Assembly: GCA_964429695.1 (NCBI GenBank)
Contig: CAYSCS010000109.1
Location: 1 to 42,618, forward strand
Reading direction: 5' to 3'
DNA length: 42,618 bases
Origin: CAYSCS01 sp964429695
Lineage (GTDB): Bacteria; Acidobacteriota; Aminicenantia; Aminicenantales; Aminicenantaceae
Position 1 is the first letter of the stretch. Each line of letters starts with the position of its first letter. The translations under genes and the position numbers were made by a program. This document shows, piece after piece, positions 41,867 through 42,618 of this stretch. Under the pieces are notes generated by a model. The model searched no databases. It saw only the letters and a list, made by a program, of their open reading frames with translations, and was not told where the DNA came from.

Positions 41867-42157
41867 TCAATCGAAGAATTTGCCGAGTTTTGAGATCTCC
41901 TCATTATAATATTTGCGGTAGAGGATTTCCCATTCCCTGCTTCCCTCTTTTACCGACTTCTTCTGGGAATTAATCTTCTCTATTACTTTTTTGTCGATGG
42001 CTTCATAGAGCTTCATCTCTTCTTCTATGCTTCTGACTATAGAAAGTCTTATCTCATTCGGTTCATCGAGAAATTCGACTTGGTCATTGTTAAAAAGCAG
42101 GTTGAGGATTTTTCTTGAGAGGTAGTTGACTTTTTCCCGGGACAGACGGCTTATCAT
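41867..42157 (-). CDS. DUF507 family protein (downstream copy)
   Basis: 96 aa, mostly helical and charged, opening ISRLSREKVNYLSRKILNLL. It matches the DUF507 family, whose function is unknown and which often occurs as two adjacent genes. Its ATG overlaps the end of the upstream DUF507 gene by four bases, indicating coupled translation and probably a heteromeric product. No catalytic motif or signal peptide is visible. The 55 bases from rfbD to here contain no clear terminator. Confidence 0.85.
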   Translation of the reverse strand: MISRLSREKVNYLSRKILNLLFNNDQVEFLDEPNEIRLSIVRSIEEEMKLYEAIDKKVIEKINSQKKSVKEGSREWEILYRKYYNEEISKLGKFFD

Positions 42158-42432
42158 AGGACTATATTCCTTTCCTTAGCCAGCTTTGTCTTGATCATCC
42201 TGAACATTGTCTGGTATTCTATGTTCTCTTCCCTTATTTTTTCCATGTGCTTGTTAAGGATTTCTCTCACCTCTTGGTCAAGTTTATCTTCTTTCTGGAA
42301 TTCTTCAGTAAGTAAGTTAGAGATGTCTTCCATTATTTTGTTCTTATTTTCAACAAGAATTTTTTCTTCTTTGATTAGGTTCTTCACGATAATGAAGGCC
42401 ATATGGTCGATTTGAATTTTGTTGAATCTCAT
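42154..42432 (-). CDS. DUF507 family protein (upstream copy)
   Basis: 92 aa, opening MRFNKIQIDHMAFIIVKNLI, highly charged and predicted helical, with a C-terminal YQTMFRMIKTKLAKERNIVL. It is a diverged partner of the next gene: both start with a short strand, a helix with hydrophobic spacing and a Lys/Glu-rich middle. The function is unknown; cytoplasmic location is expected. AGGAA precedes the ATG closely. Confidence 0.85.
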   Translation of the reverse strand: MRFNKIQIDHMAFIIVKNLIKEEKILVENKNKIMEDISNLLTEEFQKEDKLDQEVREILNKHMEKIREENIEYQTMFRMIKTKLAKERNIVL

Positions 42433-42441
42433 TTCCTATAT

Positions 42442-42470
42442 AACTTACAACAGCAGTAGATAAATTTCAA
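42442..42470 (-). promoter_or_regulatory. Possible promoter for the DUF507 pair
   Basis: On the minus strand TTGAAA (42470-42465), 17-base spacer, TAAGTT (42447-42442). The -35 is good and the -10 poor; the predicted leader is very short. Confidence 0.35.
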
Positions 42471-42566
42471 GATTTGGAATCGAATCATCTAAAATCTAAG
42501 TGTAGAGGTATCATCTTGTCATTTAAAGAGCTAACCGTAATGGAGATAAGAGTCCCTAGATTATAT

Positions 42567-42599
42567 AACCTCACCTTGAGAGAAAGGAGGTTAGGTTAT
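42567..42599 (+). promoter_or_regulatory. RNA hairpins over ribosome site and start codon of the edge gene
   Basis: AACCT (42567-42571) plus CCTT (42574-42577) can pair with AAGG (42584-42587) plus AGGTT (42588-42592), hiding the whole AAGGAGG ribosome site behind a GAGAGA loop. Alternatively ATAACCT (42565-42571) pairs with AGGTTAT (42593-42599), covering the start codon. The two pairings exclude each other. Confidence 0.45.
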
Positions 42600-42618
42600 G
42601 AAACAGAAGCTACGAATG
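42598..42618 (+). CDS. Start of an unidentified gene cut by the window edge
   Basis: ATG at 42598 follows AAAGGAGG (42583-42590) at seven bases, an excellent ribosome site, and the frame reads MKQKLRM to the edge. Only seven codons are visible, so no product can be named. The Lys/Arg-rich start could be a signal peptide or a ribosomal-type protein. Confidence 0.55.

Noticed and set aside
1..42618. CRISPR arrays, prophage, tRNA or rRNA genes
   Set aside because: I saw no regularly spaced repeats, phage structural or integrase genes, or tRNA/rRNA signatures when reading through; a tool search could still find a missed small RNA.

Overview
The window looks like a chromosomal housekeeping segment of an uncultured, diderm (Gram-negative-type) anaerobic bacterium with moderately low GC. 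The diderm reading rests on lspA and lgt, an ExbD protein, a secreted protein ending in an outer-membrane-barrel-like terminal Phe, and a LytM-type peptidase. The gene mix (divergent EF-G2, radical SAM TIGR03960/TIGR03936 fusion beside the rod-shape operon, tandem DUF507 genes, OPT transporter with a PqqD-like protein) would fit a lineage such as Aminicenantes, Acidobacteria or a deltaproteobacterial relative. That placement is inference only; no rRNA is present.

Layout: (1) 1-1051: the 3' part of a dead IS200/IS605 TnpA gene with its end hairpin, then about 560 bases of gene-free spacer. (2) 1052-6018 (+): ileS-lspA-lgt-rluD; each downstream gene overlaps the one before it (tRNA charging, lipoprotein maturation, rRNA modification). 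(3) 6265-10808: EF-G2, a convergent MFS exporter, and a class A beta-lactamase-like secreted serine hydrolase. (4) 10833-18660: a TCA-cycle island, icd-mdh-fumarase beta-sucC-sucD on minus and acnB divergent on plus, with clear promoters back to back in the 300-base spacer. (5) 18759-20423 (+): a mini translation-factor-domain protein, a lone B12-binding mutase subunit and an M23 peptidase. (6) 24318-20459 (-): OPT peptide transporter, PqqD-like protein, def, fmt, in one close-packed run. (7) 24557-33676 (+): mreB-mreC-mreD-mrdA-rodA, the radical SAM fusion and an acyl-CoA dehydrogenase. (8) 33702-38491: thioredoxin-like protein and ExbD, TIGR04076 protein, CstA, a glycosyltransferase and an ACT-domain protein. 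(9) 38615-42618: GATase, the surface protein with a strong terminator, dTDP-4-dehydrorhamnose reductase, two DUF507 genes and the first codons of a gene running off the end.

The genes point to a rod-shaped cell that takes up peptides (OPT, CstA), oxidises acyl-CoAs, handles methylmalonyl-CoA-type intermediates and runs most TCA steps between citrate and oxaloacetate. Only the fumarase beta subunit and the B12-binding mutase subunit are here; their partners must lie elsewhere if the enzymes work.

I found no CRISPR array, prophage, tRNA, rRNA or obvious defence island. No large unmistakably new system is visible. The best leads are smaller: the OPT/PqqD/def/fmt cluster, the orphan domain-II protein beside the B12 subunit, the beta-lactamase-like protein without the usual omega-loop Glu, the operator-like palindrome between exbD and the TIGR04076 gene, and a two-state hairpin over the ribosome-binding site at the right edge.
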